13,265 bases of DNA from Gammaproteobacteria bacterium (lineage in GTDB: Bacteria > Pseudomonadota > Gammaproteobacteria > Pseudomonadales > Azotimanducaceae). The stretch spans positions 1-13,265 of the forward strand of contig JAUILW010000041.1 of NCBI GenBank assembly GCA_030432795.1, read 5' to 3'. This document shows, one piece after another, positions 1 to 6,224 of this stretch. The translations under genes were made by a program, and so were the position numbers. The notes beneath the pieces were generated by a model. The model had not been told where the DNA came from. It was given only the letters and a program-made list of their open reading frames with translations, and did not search any database. Position 1 is the first letter of the stretch. Each line of letters begins with the position of its first letter.

Positions 1-30
1 TGGCCAAGCCCCGGGGTTCGGTCAACACAA

Positions 31-87
31 ATGTTGCAATGCAAAAATTACACTTTCCGGGCAATTTCAGGCGACATTGCACTGACG
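31..87 (+). promoter_or_regulatory. PhaR-like dyad operator upstream of the GYD operon (site A)
   Basis: A dyad ATGTTGC-AAT-GCAAAA lies at 31-46. A weaker half-matching copy, ACATTGC-ACT-GACG, lies at 74-87. The two centres are about 43 bp apart, close to four helical turns. The same element occurs before the phasin and between phaC and the wax-ester operon. It resembles the CTGC-N3/4-GCAG target of PhaR, the repressor released by PHA granules. It sits 50-100 bp upstream of the GYD start at 136, where an operator would be expected. No convincing -35/-10 pair can be named here. The PhaR assignment is inferred from motif shape and gene context. Confidence 0.55.
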
Positions 88-135
88 GACGCATTCACGG
101 CAGTATCTGGGATCACACGCCAGGGGGATGGGAAG

Positions 136-447
136 ATGGCTACCTACGTAATGTTGAGCACGCTCACCGATGAGGGGCGCAAGACGCTGAAAGAACGCCC
201 GGAGCGTCTCAACGCGGTAAACAAGGAGATCGAGGAGATGGGTGCCCGGGTAACGGCACAGTACGCGGTGCTCGGCGGCTACGATTTCGTCAATATCATC
301 GAAGCACCTACCAACGAGATCATGGCGCGCATCTCCATGGAACTCGGCTCCCGGGGTACCATCAAGGTCACCACGTTTCCGGCGATGGCTATCAGCCAAT
401 TCGTGGAACTGATGCAAGCCAACCCGCCCAGGGCTGGAGACGCATAG
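136..447 (+). CDS. Stand-alone GYD domain protein
   Basis: A 103-residue protein that is essentially one GYD domain (ferredoxin-like alpha/beta fold, related to dimeric alpha-beta barrel proteins). The signature G48-Y49-D50 follows the helix and the AQYAVLG strand. The reading frame stays open back to 31, but the ATG at 136 is preferred: the purine-rich AGGGGG and GGGAAG lie just before it, and homology starts at MATYVML. The earlier ATG is part of the upstream operator. The stop codon overlaps the GTG of the next gene by one base (TAGTG), so the two are probably translationally coupled. The neighbour begins with a second, divergent GYD domain, so a GYD-GYD heterodimer is plausible. The biochemical role of GYD proteins is not established, and no enzymatic function is claimed. 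Confidence 0.85.
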   Translation: MATYVMLSTLTDEGRKTLKERPERLNAVNKEIEEMGARVTAQYAVLGGYDFVNIIEAPTNEIMARISMELGSRGTIKVTTFPAMAISQFVELMQANPPRAGDA

Positions 448-1457
448 TGCCGCACTATGTCCTGCTCATGCGGGACCATTCCAAAGGCTTGAAAGCCATA
501 CGCAACGATCCCGCAGTGCTGGAAGGTGTACGCGAGGCGCTGGAGCGCTGGGAAGCGAAGATCCTGCACAGCTACCGCCTCATGGGCATCTGGGACCAGG
601 TCTACGTGGTGGATGCGCCGGATAACTTCAAGGCCTACCGCGCCACCCTCGCCCAGGAAATGGGCACCACGAGCGACACGGAAATTCTGCCGGCCATCGA
701 CCTGCCGCTGTTTCAGCGCCTGCTATCGCAGACCACAGCCACCGACGGGCCGCATGAGTGGCAGATTCAATGGTGGGCCCGTATCGCTCGTGTCGCCATG
801 TACCCTTATGCGTACGACCGATGGGCGCGCCGCTACTTCACCGAGCACAAAGTACACGGCGCGGAGAAGTGGGCCTCGGTGCAGGCGCCCTGCATCGTGG
901 TCGCCAACCACGCGAGCCACTTCGACCAGTACTGTCTGATGAAGGCGGTGCCCTGGCGAATTCGATCCAACCTCTTCTTCGGTGCTGCCGCCGATCGCTG
1001 GTTTCTCAAAGGCCGCAAAGAAGTGACCCTGCGGCCCTGGTACCAGTCGCTGGTGAATGGCGCATACCCGATCCATAGAGGCGGTGGCTCCAGGACCCTC
1101 GAGTACCCGGCATGGCTGCTGGAGCATGGCGCCAATCTGATGCTGTTTCCCGAGGGGACGCGCGCGCGCGGCAGAGCGCTTTCGAAGTTCAAGCACGGCG
1201 CCGCAATATTGGCTGAAAAAGCCGGCGTACCGTTGGTGCCGATCTACCTGGAAGGTCTGCAGGCGATCCGCCCACCGGGCACCAAAGAAGCGAAACCCGG
1301 TCCGGTTGCCGCACATGTTCTCGATCCCGTGTATCCGCAGGGTTTGTCGGTACCGCAGATTACCGATGCGGTGTACCAGCAGATGAAGTCCACCCATGAG
1401 GCGGCAATGGCACGTCGTTACGGGGCAAACGCGATGGAGGATGCCGACAGCAACTGA
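447..1457 (+). CDS. GYD-domain / PlsC-type acyltransferase fusion
   Basis: A 336-residue protein. Residues 1-92 align end to end with the GYD protein encoded just before it, with the signature changed from GYD to IWD at 48-50. Residues about 135-320 are a PlsC/LPLAT acyltransferase of the 1-acylglycerol-3-phosphate acyltransferase type. They carry the catalytic NHxxxxD motif (H155, D160), a GAYPIHRGGG block at 205-214, FPEGTR at 234-239 and VPLVPIYLEG at 261-270. The family transfers acyl groups to lysophosphatidate or similar acceptors at the inner membrane. There is no clear transmembrane helix; a hydrophobic or aromatic patch near 108-125 may associate with the membrane. The start is GTG, overlapping the previous stop. 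Fusion to GYD is unusual, since most PlsC proteins stand alone. The upstream operator links it to storage lipid, possibly supplying phosphatidate for triacylglycerol or the granule monolayer. The substrate cannot be read from sequence. Confidence 0.88.
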   Translation: MPHYVLLMRDHSKGLKAIRNDPAVLEGVREALERWEAKILHSYRLMGIWDQVYVVDAPDNFKAYRATLAQEMGTTSDTEILPAIDLPLFQRLLSQTTATDGPHEWQIQWWARIARVAMYPYAYDRWARRYFTEHKVHGAEKWASVQAPCIVVANHASHFDQYCLMKAVPWRIRSNLFFGAAADRWFLKGRKEVTLRPWYQSLVNGAYPIHRGGGSRTLEYPAWLLEHGANLMLFPEGTRARGRALSKFKHGAAILAEKAGVPLVPIYLEGLQAIRPPGTKEAKPGPVAAHVLDPVYPQGLSVPQITDAVYQQMKSTHEAAMARRYGANAMEDADSN

Positions 1458-1477
1458 TCTCGCTTGCGGTCAGGCAC

Positions 1478-1503
1478 AAAAAAGGCCGCACAAGGCGGCC
1501 TTT
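1478..1503. terminator. Shared hairpin terminator, strongest for the minus strand
   Basis: A perfect 9-bp stem AAAGGCCGC / GCGGCCTTT (1481-1489 and 1495-1503) closes a 5-nt loop. On the minus strand the stem is followed by six T residues (A1478-A1483 on the plus strand), a classic intrinsic terminator for the phasin gene ending at 1525. On the plus strand only three T residues follow, so termination of the acyltransferase operon (stop at 1457) would be weaker. Its place between two convergent genes fits a bidirectional role. Confidence 0.8.
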
Positions 1504-1524
1504 CGCAGGAGGACGACAGGCTTC

Positions 1525-1857
1525 TTATGCGGCCTGTTGTACTTCTTCCTCGGCTTGATCCTGGGTGAACGCCTTACGCAGCGCCGCACCGCCTTCTTCT
1601 ACCGCTTCACGCAGCATTTCGGTGCGGCCTTTGACTACGTCCTGGGTGCCTTCCCAGAGGCGTTCGCCGTACTCACGCTGCAGCTCTACGAAGGTCTGTA
1701 CGTCACGCACTTCCGGCAGACGGCCGGCGAAGTCCTGGTTGAACTCAACGAACTTGCGGATGTTTTCCACGTCGTATTCTGCGAACTTACGGAACCACTC
1801 CACGTTGAGTTCCAGCATCTCGCGGCCCAGTTGCATCTGCTTTTCAAAAAAGTTCAT
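1525..1857 (-). CDS. phaP: Phasin (PHA granule-associated protein)
   Basis: A 110-residue, almost entirely helical, highly charged protein with the pattern of the small phasins: NFFEKQMQL at the N-terminus, then amphipathic helices containing FRKFAEYDVENIRKFVEFNQ, and an acidic Ala/Gln-rich tail. Phasins coat the surface of polyhydroxyalkanoate granules, control granule size and number, and titrate free hydrophobic surface. The ATG at 1857 is chosen because AAGGAG lies nine bases upstream. The in-frame ATG at 1866 directly abuts that ribosome site and would leave no spacer. It is a single-gene unit with a strong terminator and its own double operator (1911-1963). Phasin genes are the classical PhaR target, so the operator and the family call support each other. 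Identification rests on composition, length and context, since phasins are poorly conserved. Confidence 0.82.
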   Translation of the reverse strand: MNFFEKQMQLGREMLELNVEWFRKFAEYDVENIRKFVEFNQDFAGRLPEVRDVQTFVELQREYGERLWEGTQDVVKGRTEMLREAVEEGGAALRKAFTQDQAEEEVQQAA

Positions 1858-1910
1858 CGACCTCATCTCCTTAAGTTGTCTGGATGGTCTGTGCTATCGA
1901 TCCACTAAGA

Positions 1911-1963
1911 ATGTTGCACTGCACAAGAGATATTGTGCACCACAGCATTGTGCAGCGCAACAT
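1911..1963 (-). promoter_or_regulatory. PhaR-like inverted dyad operator of the phasin gene (site B)
   Basis: Two 16-base copies face each other: ATGTTGCACTGCACAA at 1911-1926, and on the opposite strand ATGTTGCGCTGCACAA at 1948-1963. They differ at one base. Each is itself a TTGC-N3-GCA dyad, with centres about 36 bp apart. A weaker TTGTGCACCACAG lies between them. The pair is 54-106 bp upstream of the phasin ATG. A very AT-rich stretch (about 1963-2001) lies just upstream on the minus strand and may hold the promoter, but I could not fix a -35/-10 pair with a normal spacer. Confidence 0.65.
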
Positions 1964-1995
1964 TTTTTATTCTTTATATAAATCAATAGCTTACA

Positions 1996-2613
1996 CTAAA
2001 ATCTGAGTGGCCTATTGGCGCGATCATTCAGCCCATCGACGTCATAAGAGAAAATCAGCAGGTCGCGGGGCATACCGTTTCGATCCTCCACGTAGTCTGC
2101 AAGCACCGCTTCCGGCACGAAGCCCAGTCGCTTGAAGGCAGCTTGCGCGCCAAGTTGGTCGGGGGTCATGTGCGCCATCAGCTTCTTCAGCCCCATGCCG
2201 TAGGCAATGCTGAATATTCGCGTGGTCAGGTGCCGCCCCAGGCCGTGGCCGCGATACTCGGCGCCGACGTTCACACGGATCTCGCCCACCCGTCGTGTCC
2301 ACCGCGCCGGGTTGCGCTCCACCGTGGCATAGCCCACTACGCGTCCATCCGCAACGGCCAACAGCGATGTAGTGGCGCCGTCAGCAACCCGCTCAACCCA
2401 CTGATTGACGACGTCCTGCTGGGTAATGTCTACCCGCAGAAAGAGCAGGTCCTCTTCCGGCAGGCTGCGGGCAAACGCGACGATGGCATCTCCATCCGCC
2501 TCGGTCATCAAACGCAGCTCTACGGTGCCGCCACCGTCCAGCTCGATGGTTGCCGGCAGTCCTCCCAATGCACGCTCGAGTTCTTCCGCCTGCATGCTCA
2601 ACGTATCGCTCAA
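1996..2613 (-). CDS. GNAT-family N-acetyltransferase
   Basis: A 205-residue protein with a GNAT fold at about residues 30-190. The acetyl-CoA pyrophosphate-binding loop (motif A) is RGHGLG at 121-126, preceded by the strand GEIRVNVG. The C-terminal motif B region is QAAFKRLGFVPEA. The start is taken as TTG at 2613: GAGGAG lies seven bases upstream, and the first internal ATG (2595) has no ribosome site. It begins 32 bp after the wax ester synthase stop on the same strand, so it probably ends the operon that starts at 4334. The acceptor substrate (small amine, protein lysine or other) is unknown. Its place in a storage-lipid operon could point to acetylation of a lipid-metabolism protein, but that is only a context guess. 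Confidence 0.85.
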   Translation of the reverse strand: MSDTLSMQAEELERALGGLPATIELDGGGTVELRLMTEADGDAIVAFARSLPEEDLLFLRVDITQQDVVNQWVERVADGATTSLLAVADGRVVGYATVERNPARWTRRVGEIRVNVGAEYRGHGLGRHLTTRIFSIAYGMGLKKLMAHMTPDQLGAQAAFKRLGFVPEAVLADYVEDRNGMPRDLLIFSYDVDGLNDRANRPLRF

Positions 2614-2645
2614 TTCTCCACTCCTCAGGTCACATCCGCCGTCGT

Positions 2646-4094
2646 TCAGCCGGCAGCTTGCGCGAACACTTCTGCCTGCGCCAGCGCGAGCAGCTCCTCA
2701 TAAGCGCCAACCACATGGTCGCGCATCCGGTCCAGGTCCGGCATCAGCCGTGACTCAGAGGTGAAATTGAAGATCACCCGCTGGTTGTAGCTGTAAATGG
2801 CCACCCCGTATCCCAGGTTGCCGCCGAGCATCATCATCCCGAACAGGTCGAGCACCTCGTGCCCGGCCAGGTACTGCGGCGTCTGCACACCTGGCACATT
2901 GGTCAGCGTGAAGTTGAATCCGAAGTTCGGCATGCGTGGCGCAAACTGCGGCGCCAGCGGCAACGGAAAGCGCGCCGCCATACGTGTGGGATCGAAATGC
3001 GTACCCACCAGCAGCGTTGGTGCCATGGCCACTGGAGGTATCTGAGGCGCGCTTTCCATCATCAGGCTCATGGCTTGGGCATCGCGATTCTGCTTGAGGC
3101 GTTCGGTTTCCCAGCGCACCCGCTTCAGGCGTTCCAGCACGCCAAGCGCGCCCGCCTCAAACATGGGAAATATCGCCGACACCCGGTTACCCATGGCACC
3201 CTTCTCTCCTTCATGCCGCACGTTGACCGGGCACATCACCCGCAGTTTGGCGTCCTGAGTGCGCTCGCCTTTCTCGTCCAGGTACCGAGCGGCGCCTTCT
3301 ATGAAGGCTGTCAGCACCACGTCGTTGAGGGTACCGCCGAATGCACGGCGAATGGCGCGCAGATCGGAAAAGCCAACCGAGTGCGTGCGAAACAATCGCT
3401 TCGGTCCCACCAGGCCTGTATTCCACGGCGCGGTCATGGCCGGCTCGGAGACGAATTTCGACAGGGTTTCGCCGGCTCGACGCAATAGTTCACCATGCTC
3501 GCCGCGCAGATCCGGGAACTTGCCGTCCAGCAGCTTGCGGGCGTTCTCCTGCATGGCCTCAACCACCAGCTCCGCGGGAGATGGCAGCGGCGGCGGGTTC
3601 CAAGGCGCTTTCTCTGGCGGGAACTGGGCAGGCTTCTTCTGCAGATCGAACAGCAGCAGCGACAACTCCACCGCAGACGCGCCATCGAGCATCGCATGGT
3701 GTGCGCGCTGCATGATGATGGTGCGGTCGGCCACACCGACTACAACATCCATGCGCCACAAGGGCTGATTGCGCGGCAGCAGCGTTTCCGCCTCCTCGAT
3801 GCCGCGCTCGATAGCCTGGTCGAGGCTGGTGCCGGCTGCTACGGGGAGCTCAAAGATGTGGTTGTCGATATCGAAGTCAGGGTCATCCACCCACTTCGGG
3901 TGCGCCAGGTTGAACGGCACGAACACGAGCCGCTGCCGCAGGCGATGCGCCATGTGAATACGGGAGGCAATATGGTCGCGTACGTCTTTGAAAGTGAGCT
4001 CGCCCTCGATCACCGCGAAGCTGGTCATGGACATGGGTGAGCTTGCCGTTTCGCCGTAGAGAAACGACGCATCGTGTTGGGTCATTCTCACCAC
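2646..4094 (-). CDS. Wax ester synthase / acyl-CoA:diacylglycerol acyltransferase (WES/DGAT)
   Basis: A 482-residue protein of normal length for the bacterial bifunctional WS/DGAT family. It joins acyl-CoA to fatty alcohols (wax esters) or diacylglycerol (triacylglycerol) at the membrane or lipid-droplet surface. The catalytic motif HHxxxDG is complete at 132-138 (AHHAMLDGAS). Other family landmarks are QPLWR near 110-114, NDVVL at 257-261 and TNVPG at 399-402, the usual position of SNVPG. The GTG at 4094 gives MVRMTQHDASFL, matching the family pattern M-x-x-[LM]-[ST]-x-x-D-A-x-F-L. ATG at 4085, with GGTGA just before it, is the alternative. It follows the DUF6489-like gene by six bases and precedes the GNAT gene by 32 bases. 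The operon is probably controlled by the double dyad at 4417-4465 shared with phaC. Specificity between wax ester and triacylglycerol cannot be told from sequence. Confidence 0.93.
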   Translation of the reverse strand: MVRMTQHDASFLYGETASSPMSMTSFAVIEGELTFKDVRDHIASRIHMAHRLRQRLVFVPFNLAHPKWVDDPDFDIDNHIFELPVAAGTSLDQAIERGIEEAETLLPRNQPLWRMDVVVGVADRTIIMQRAHHAMLDGASAVELSLLLFDLQKKPAQFPPEKAPWNPPPLPSPAELVVEAMQENARKLLDGKFPDLRGEHGELLRRAGETLSKFVSEPAMTAPWNTGLVGPKRLFRTHSVGFSDLRAIRRAFGGTLNDVVLTAFIEGAARYLDEKGERTQDAKLRVMCPVNVRHEGEKGAMGNRVSAIFPMFEAGALGVLERLKRVRWETERLKQNRDAQAMSLMMESAPQIPPVAMAPTLLVGTHFDPTRMAARFPLPLAPQFAPRMPNFGFNFTLTNVPGVQTPQYLAGHEVLDLFGMMMLGGNLGYGVAIYSYNQRVIFNFTSESRLMPDLDRMRDHVVGAYEELLALAQAEVFAQAAG

Positions 4095-4100
4095 AGCTCG

Positions 4101-4334
4101 CTAACCCTTCTGTTTGCGGTCGGAACCGCCAGTGGCAGCGCTGAAGAACGATTGCCAAGGCGCCATGGCGCCCGCGAACAGAGAGCGCATGAAAGCCTCC
4201 TGTTGCTCGCCTGATGATTGCAGCCGCTGTGCGAAACCTTCGAGCATCTGTTGGTGCAGCCCCTGCACGTCTGGCAGACCCATGAAACGGCGCAGTTCTT
4301 CCGGGGTGATATCAACCTCGACGTTGATTTTCAT
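4101..4334 (-). CDS. Small DUF6489-like protein leading the wax-ester operon
   Basis: A 77-residue protein. A short beta strand (MKINVEVDIT) is followed by PEELRRFMGLPDVQ and then amphipathic helices with a hydrophobic end (SLFAGAMAPWQSFFSAA, about 51-67) and a basic tail. The N-terminal pattern KINVEVDxTPEExRRFMGLPDV matches small uncharacterised proteins I recall as DUF6489; I could not check this by search. The open frame runs back to 4433, but that region is the operator. ATG at 4334 is preceded by AAAGGAG about 11 bases upstream. The TAG stop is six bases before the WES/DGAT start, so the two genes are probably co-transcribed. The amphipathic C-terminal half and the location suggest a granule- or droplet-surface role, but the function is unknown. 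Confidence 0.75.
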   Translation of the reverse strand: MKINVEVDITPEELRRFMGLPDVQGLHQQMLEGFAQRLQSSGEQQEAFMRSLFAGAMAPWQSFFSAATGGSDRKQKG

Positions 4335-4416
4335 CGTGCCATTCTCTCCTTTGGGGTGTTCATCCTGGGGGCGTTCAACCACGCGCGCGTAGCAGACTAC
4401 CGTCCGCTGGCGGCCC

Positions 4417-4465
4417 ATGTTGCAGCGCAGCATAAACTACACAATAATATGCTGCACTGCAACAT
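4417..4465. promoter_or_regulatory. PhaR-like inverted dyad operator shared by phaC and the wax-ester operon (site C)
   Basis: ATGTTGCAGCGCAGCAT (4417-4433) and ATGCTGCACTGCAACAT (4449-4465) form an inverted repeat with 16 of 17 bases matching and a 15-bp AT-rich spacer. Each arm is also a near-palindrome, ATGYTGC-N3-GCARCAT. The centres are 32 bp apart, about three helical turns, which would put two bound dimers on the same face. The site lies 83 bp from the minus-strand start at 4334 and 87 bp from the phaC start at 4552, so it can serve both divergent units. It is the best of the three copies and closest to the known CTGC-N3-GCAG PhaR operator form. Confidence 0.7.
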
Positions 4466-4485
4466 CATGCACGGCTCGGTATAAC
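4457..4485 (+). promoter_or_regulatory. Possible phaC promoter overlapping the operator
   Basis: TATAAC at 4480-4485 is a good -10 candidate, five of six to TATAAT. Seventeen bases upstream, CTGCAA at 4457-4462 matches only three of six bases of TTGACA and lies inside the right arm of the dyad. If correct, a bound repressor would cover the -35 directly. This is read from spacing and sequence only; the weak -35 keeps confidence low. Confidence 0.35.
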
Positions 4486-4551
4486 AACTCCGCCGCAGAT
4501 GGCAGACTGTTCTCGCTTAGCTGCGCACTTCAACAAGCACGAGGAGCGAAT

Positions 4552-6198
4552 GTGAACAACGAGCGTCCGGAAGAGGGTATTTCGTTGTCGAGCCTGTTCG
4601 GCGCCGACCGGCAGACGCTCACTGATGCCTGGTGGAGCCTTGGCGGCGAATTTGCCAGTCAGCCGAAGCTGCTGACGGAGGTCCAGCAGGAGCTCCAGGG
4701 CAAGCTGTTTGCCATCTGGTTTGGCGACAGCGACATCGAGGTGCCGAGCGACCCGCGTTTTGCGGCAGCGGAGTGGCGCGAGAACCCATTCTTCAAACGC
4801 ATGGCGCAGGGTTACGTCGCCTGGACCGAGTCCATGGACAGCTGGCTTTCACGCTGCGAGCTTACCGGCATCGAACGGCAACGAGCCGCCTTCCTCATCG
4901 ATGCGGCGAAAGACGCCTTCTCACCGGTGAACAGCCCGTTGTCGCCGGAGGCCCTCAATACGGCGCTGGAAACTCGCGGCCAGAGCGTGCTCGACGGCCT
5001 GCAGAACTTCTTCAACGATCTGCAGCACAACCACGGTTATCCATCGGTGGCAGATCGCAATGCCTTCGAAGTGGGTAAAGACGTGGCGAACACGCCAGGC
5101 AAAGTGGTGTTCCGGAACGATGTTTTCGAACTCATCCAGTACCAGCCCACCACCAGGAAAGTACGCAAGCGCCCCGTGCTCTACGTGTTCAGTCAGGTCA
5201 ACCGCTTCTATCTTGGCGATCTGACCGAGGACCGAAGCCTCTTCCGCAAACTCCTCGGCGAAGGCATTCAGGTGTATGCCATCAGCTGGCGCAACCCCAC
5301 CCGAGAGCATGCGGCATGGTCACTGGCCACCTATGCTGAAGCGGTCATCCAGGCGATCCGCGTTTGCCGCAGCATCAGCGGCATGCGCAAGGTCGACCTC
5401 ATGGGCCTCTGCGCCGGCGGCATCACCGCAGCTGCGGCTGCCGGTGTGCTGGCTGCTCGTGGGGACGACTGGGTGAAATCGCTATCGCTGTTCGTCACCA
5501 TCCTCGACAACCGGCCCGGCGACAGCGACTTCTCCCTGTTCGCAACCGACGTGACGGTGGAGGCGCAGAAGGCACGCGTGCGCAGCCAGGGGCTCATGAG
5601 CGAGCGGGACGTGCTCGAGATGTTCGCCATGCTGCGCCTGGATGAGAACGTCTTCAGCTTCATGCGCAGCAACTATTTCCGAGGCCAGCCGCCCCTCGCC
5701 CACCCTTTGCTGTTCTGGTCCATGGACTACACCCGTGTACCCGCGGAAATGCAGTGCGACCTCATCGACTTCGGGCACAAGAACCAGTTGGCGCTTGGCG
5801 CCTATGAAGCGCTGGGCCAAACCGTCGATCTGAACCGCATCGATTATCCGGTGTACATCGCTGCTGGCAGCACCGATCACATCACACCCTGGCCCGCCTG
5901 CTACCGCAGCGTGCATCTTTTCGGGGGCGAGGTGACCTTCGTGCTGAGCAATCAGGCGCACACTCAGACCATCAGCGCCAAACCCAACCCGCACCTGCGC
6001 TACTGGCTGGGCGAGTCATTTCCCGGCGAGGCGCAGCCGTGGCTGGACGCGGCAACTCAATACCCCGGCGATTGGCGGGATCACTGGGTGACATGGTTGA
6101 AGACCCACTCAAAGCGCACCGAGGCGCCCACCGAGCTCGGCAACCGTAAATATCCGCCGCTTGACGATGCGCCCGGCCGGTACGTGCTGGAGAGCTAG
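4552..6198 (+). CDS. phaC: Poly(3-hydroxyalkanoate) synthase, class II-like
   Basis: A 548-residue PHA synthase, which polymerises (R)-3-hydroxyacyl-CoA at the granule surface. An N-terminal domain (about 1-190) precedes an alpha/beta-hydrolase catalytic domain. The lipase-like box is GLCAGG with nucleophile C287, the acid is D442 (GSTDHITPW) and the base is H470. The box and the C-terminus (TELGNRKYPPLDDAPGRYVL) resemble Pseudomonas class II medium-chain synthases (GACSGG/GACAGG; SELGNATYPPLGPAPGTYVL), which are about 559 residues. The region around the catalytic His is unusual: NQAHTQTISAKPNP instead of NSGHIQSIxNPPGNP. The GTG start at 4552 is preceded by GAGGAG five bases upstream; the open frame continues to 4417 only because it runs through the operator. 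No phaZ, phaJ or phaAB is adjacent. It is divergent from the wax-ester operon and convergent with the CBS gene. Monomer preference is uncertain. Confidence 0.93.
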   Translation: MNNERPEEGISLSSLFGADRQTLTDAWWSLGGEFASQPKLLTEVQQELQGKLFAIWFGDSDIEVPSDPRFAAAEWRENPFFKRMAQGYVAWTESMDSWLSRCELTGIERQRAAFLIDAAKDAFSPVNSPLSPEALNTALETRGQSVLDGLQNFFNDLQHNHGYPSVADRNAFEVGKDVANTPGKVVFRNDVFELIQYQPTTRKVRKRPVLYVFSQVNRFYLGDLTEDRSLFRKLLGEGIQVYAISWRNPTREHAAWSLATYAEAVIQAIRVCRSISGMRKVDLMGLCAGGITAAAAAGVLAARGDDWVKSLSLFVTILDNRPGDSDFSLFATDVTVEAQKARVRSQGLMSERDVLEMFAMLRLDENVFSFMRSNYFRGQPPLAHPLLFWSMDYTRVPAEMQCDLIDFGHKNQLALGAYEALGQTVDLNRIDYPVYIAAGSTDHITPWPACYRSVHLFGGEVTFVLSNQAHTQTISAKPNPHLRYWLGESFPGEAQPWLDAATQYPGDWRDHWVTWLKTHSKRTEAPTELGNRKYPPLDDAPGRYVLES

Positions 6199-6224
6199 CG
6201 AAGAATTTAGAGCGCCTCTTCGCT
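6197..6224. terminator. Possible hairpin between phaC and the CBS gene
   Basis: An 8-bp perfect stem AGCGAAGA / TCTTCGCT (6197-6204 and 6217-6224) closes a 12-base loop. It starts in the phaC stop codon and overlaps the last codons of the convergent CBS gene. It lacks a T tract on either strand, so it may only be a weak bidirectional terminator or a chance hairpin. Confidence 0.3.

Noticed and set aside
31..135. N-terminal extension of the GYD protein to ATG 31
   Set aside because: This ATG is the first three bases of the operator dyad. Family homology begins at ATG 136, which has a purine-rich ribosome site.
1396..1908. Plus-strand frame of 170 codons downstream of the acyltransferase
   Set aside because: It overlaps the acyltransferase end, runs through the terminator and is antisense to the phasin. 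The phasin has a good ribosome site, an operator and a terminator.
4417..4465. Reading the paired repeats as a short CRISPR or mobile-element terminal repeat
   Set aside because: There are only two copies here, in inverted orientation and 32 bp apart. Similar copies in two other control regions, without spacers, target duplications or a transposase, fit an operator instead.
4417..4551. N-terminal extension of phaC to ATG 4417, and of the DUF6489-like gene to ATG 4433
   Set aside because: These ATGs or frames run through the dyad operator itself (both arms begin with ATG). Ribosome sites place the true starts at GTG 4552 and ATG 4334.
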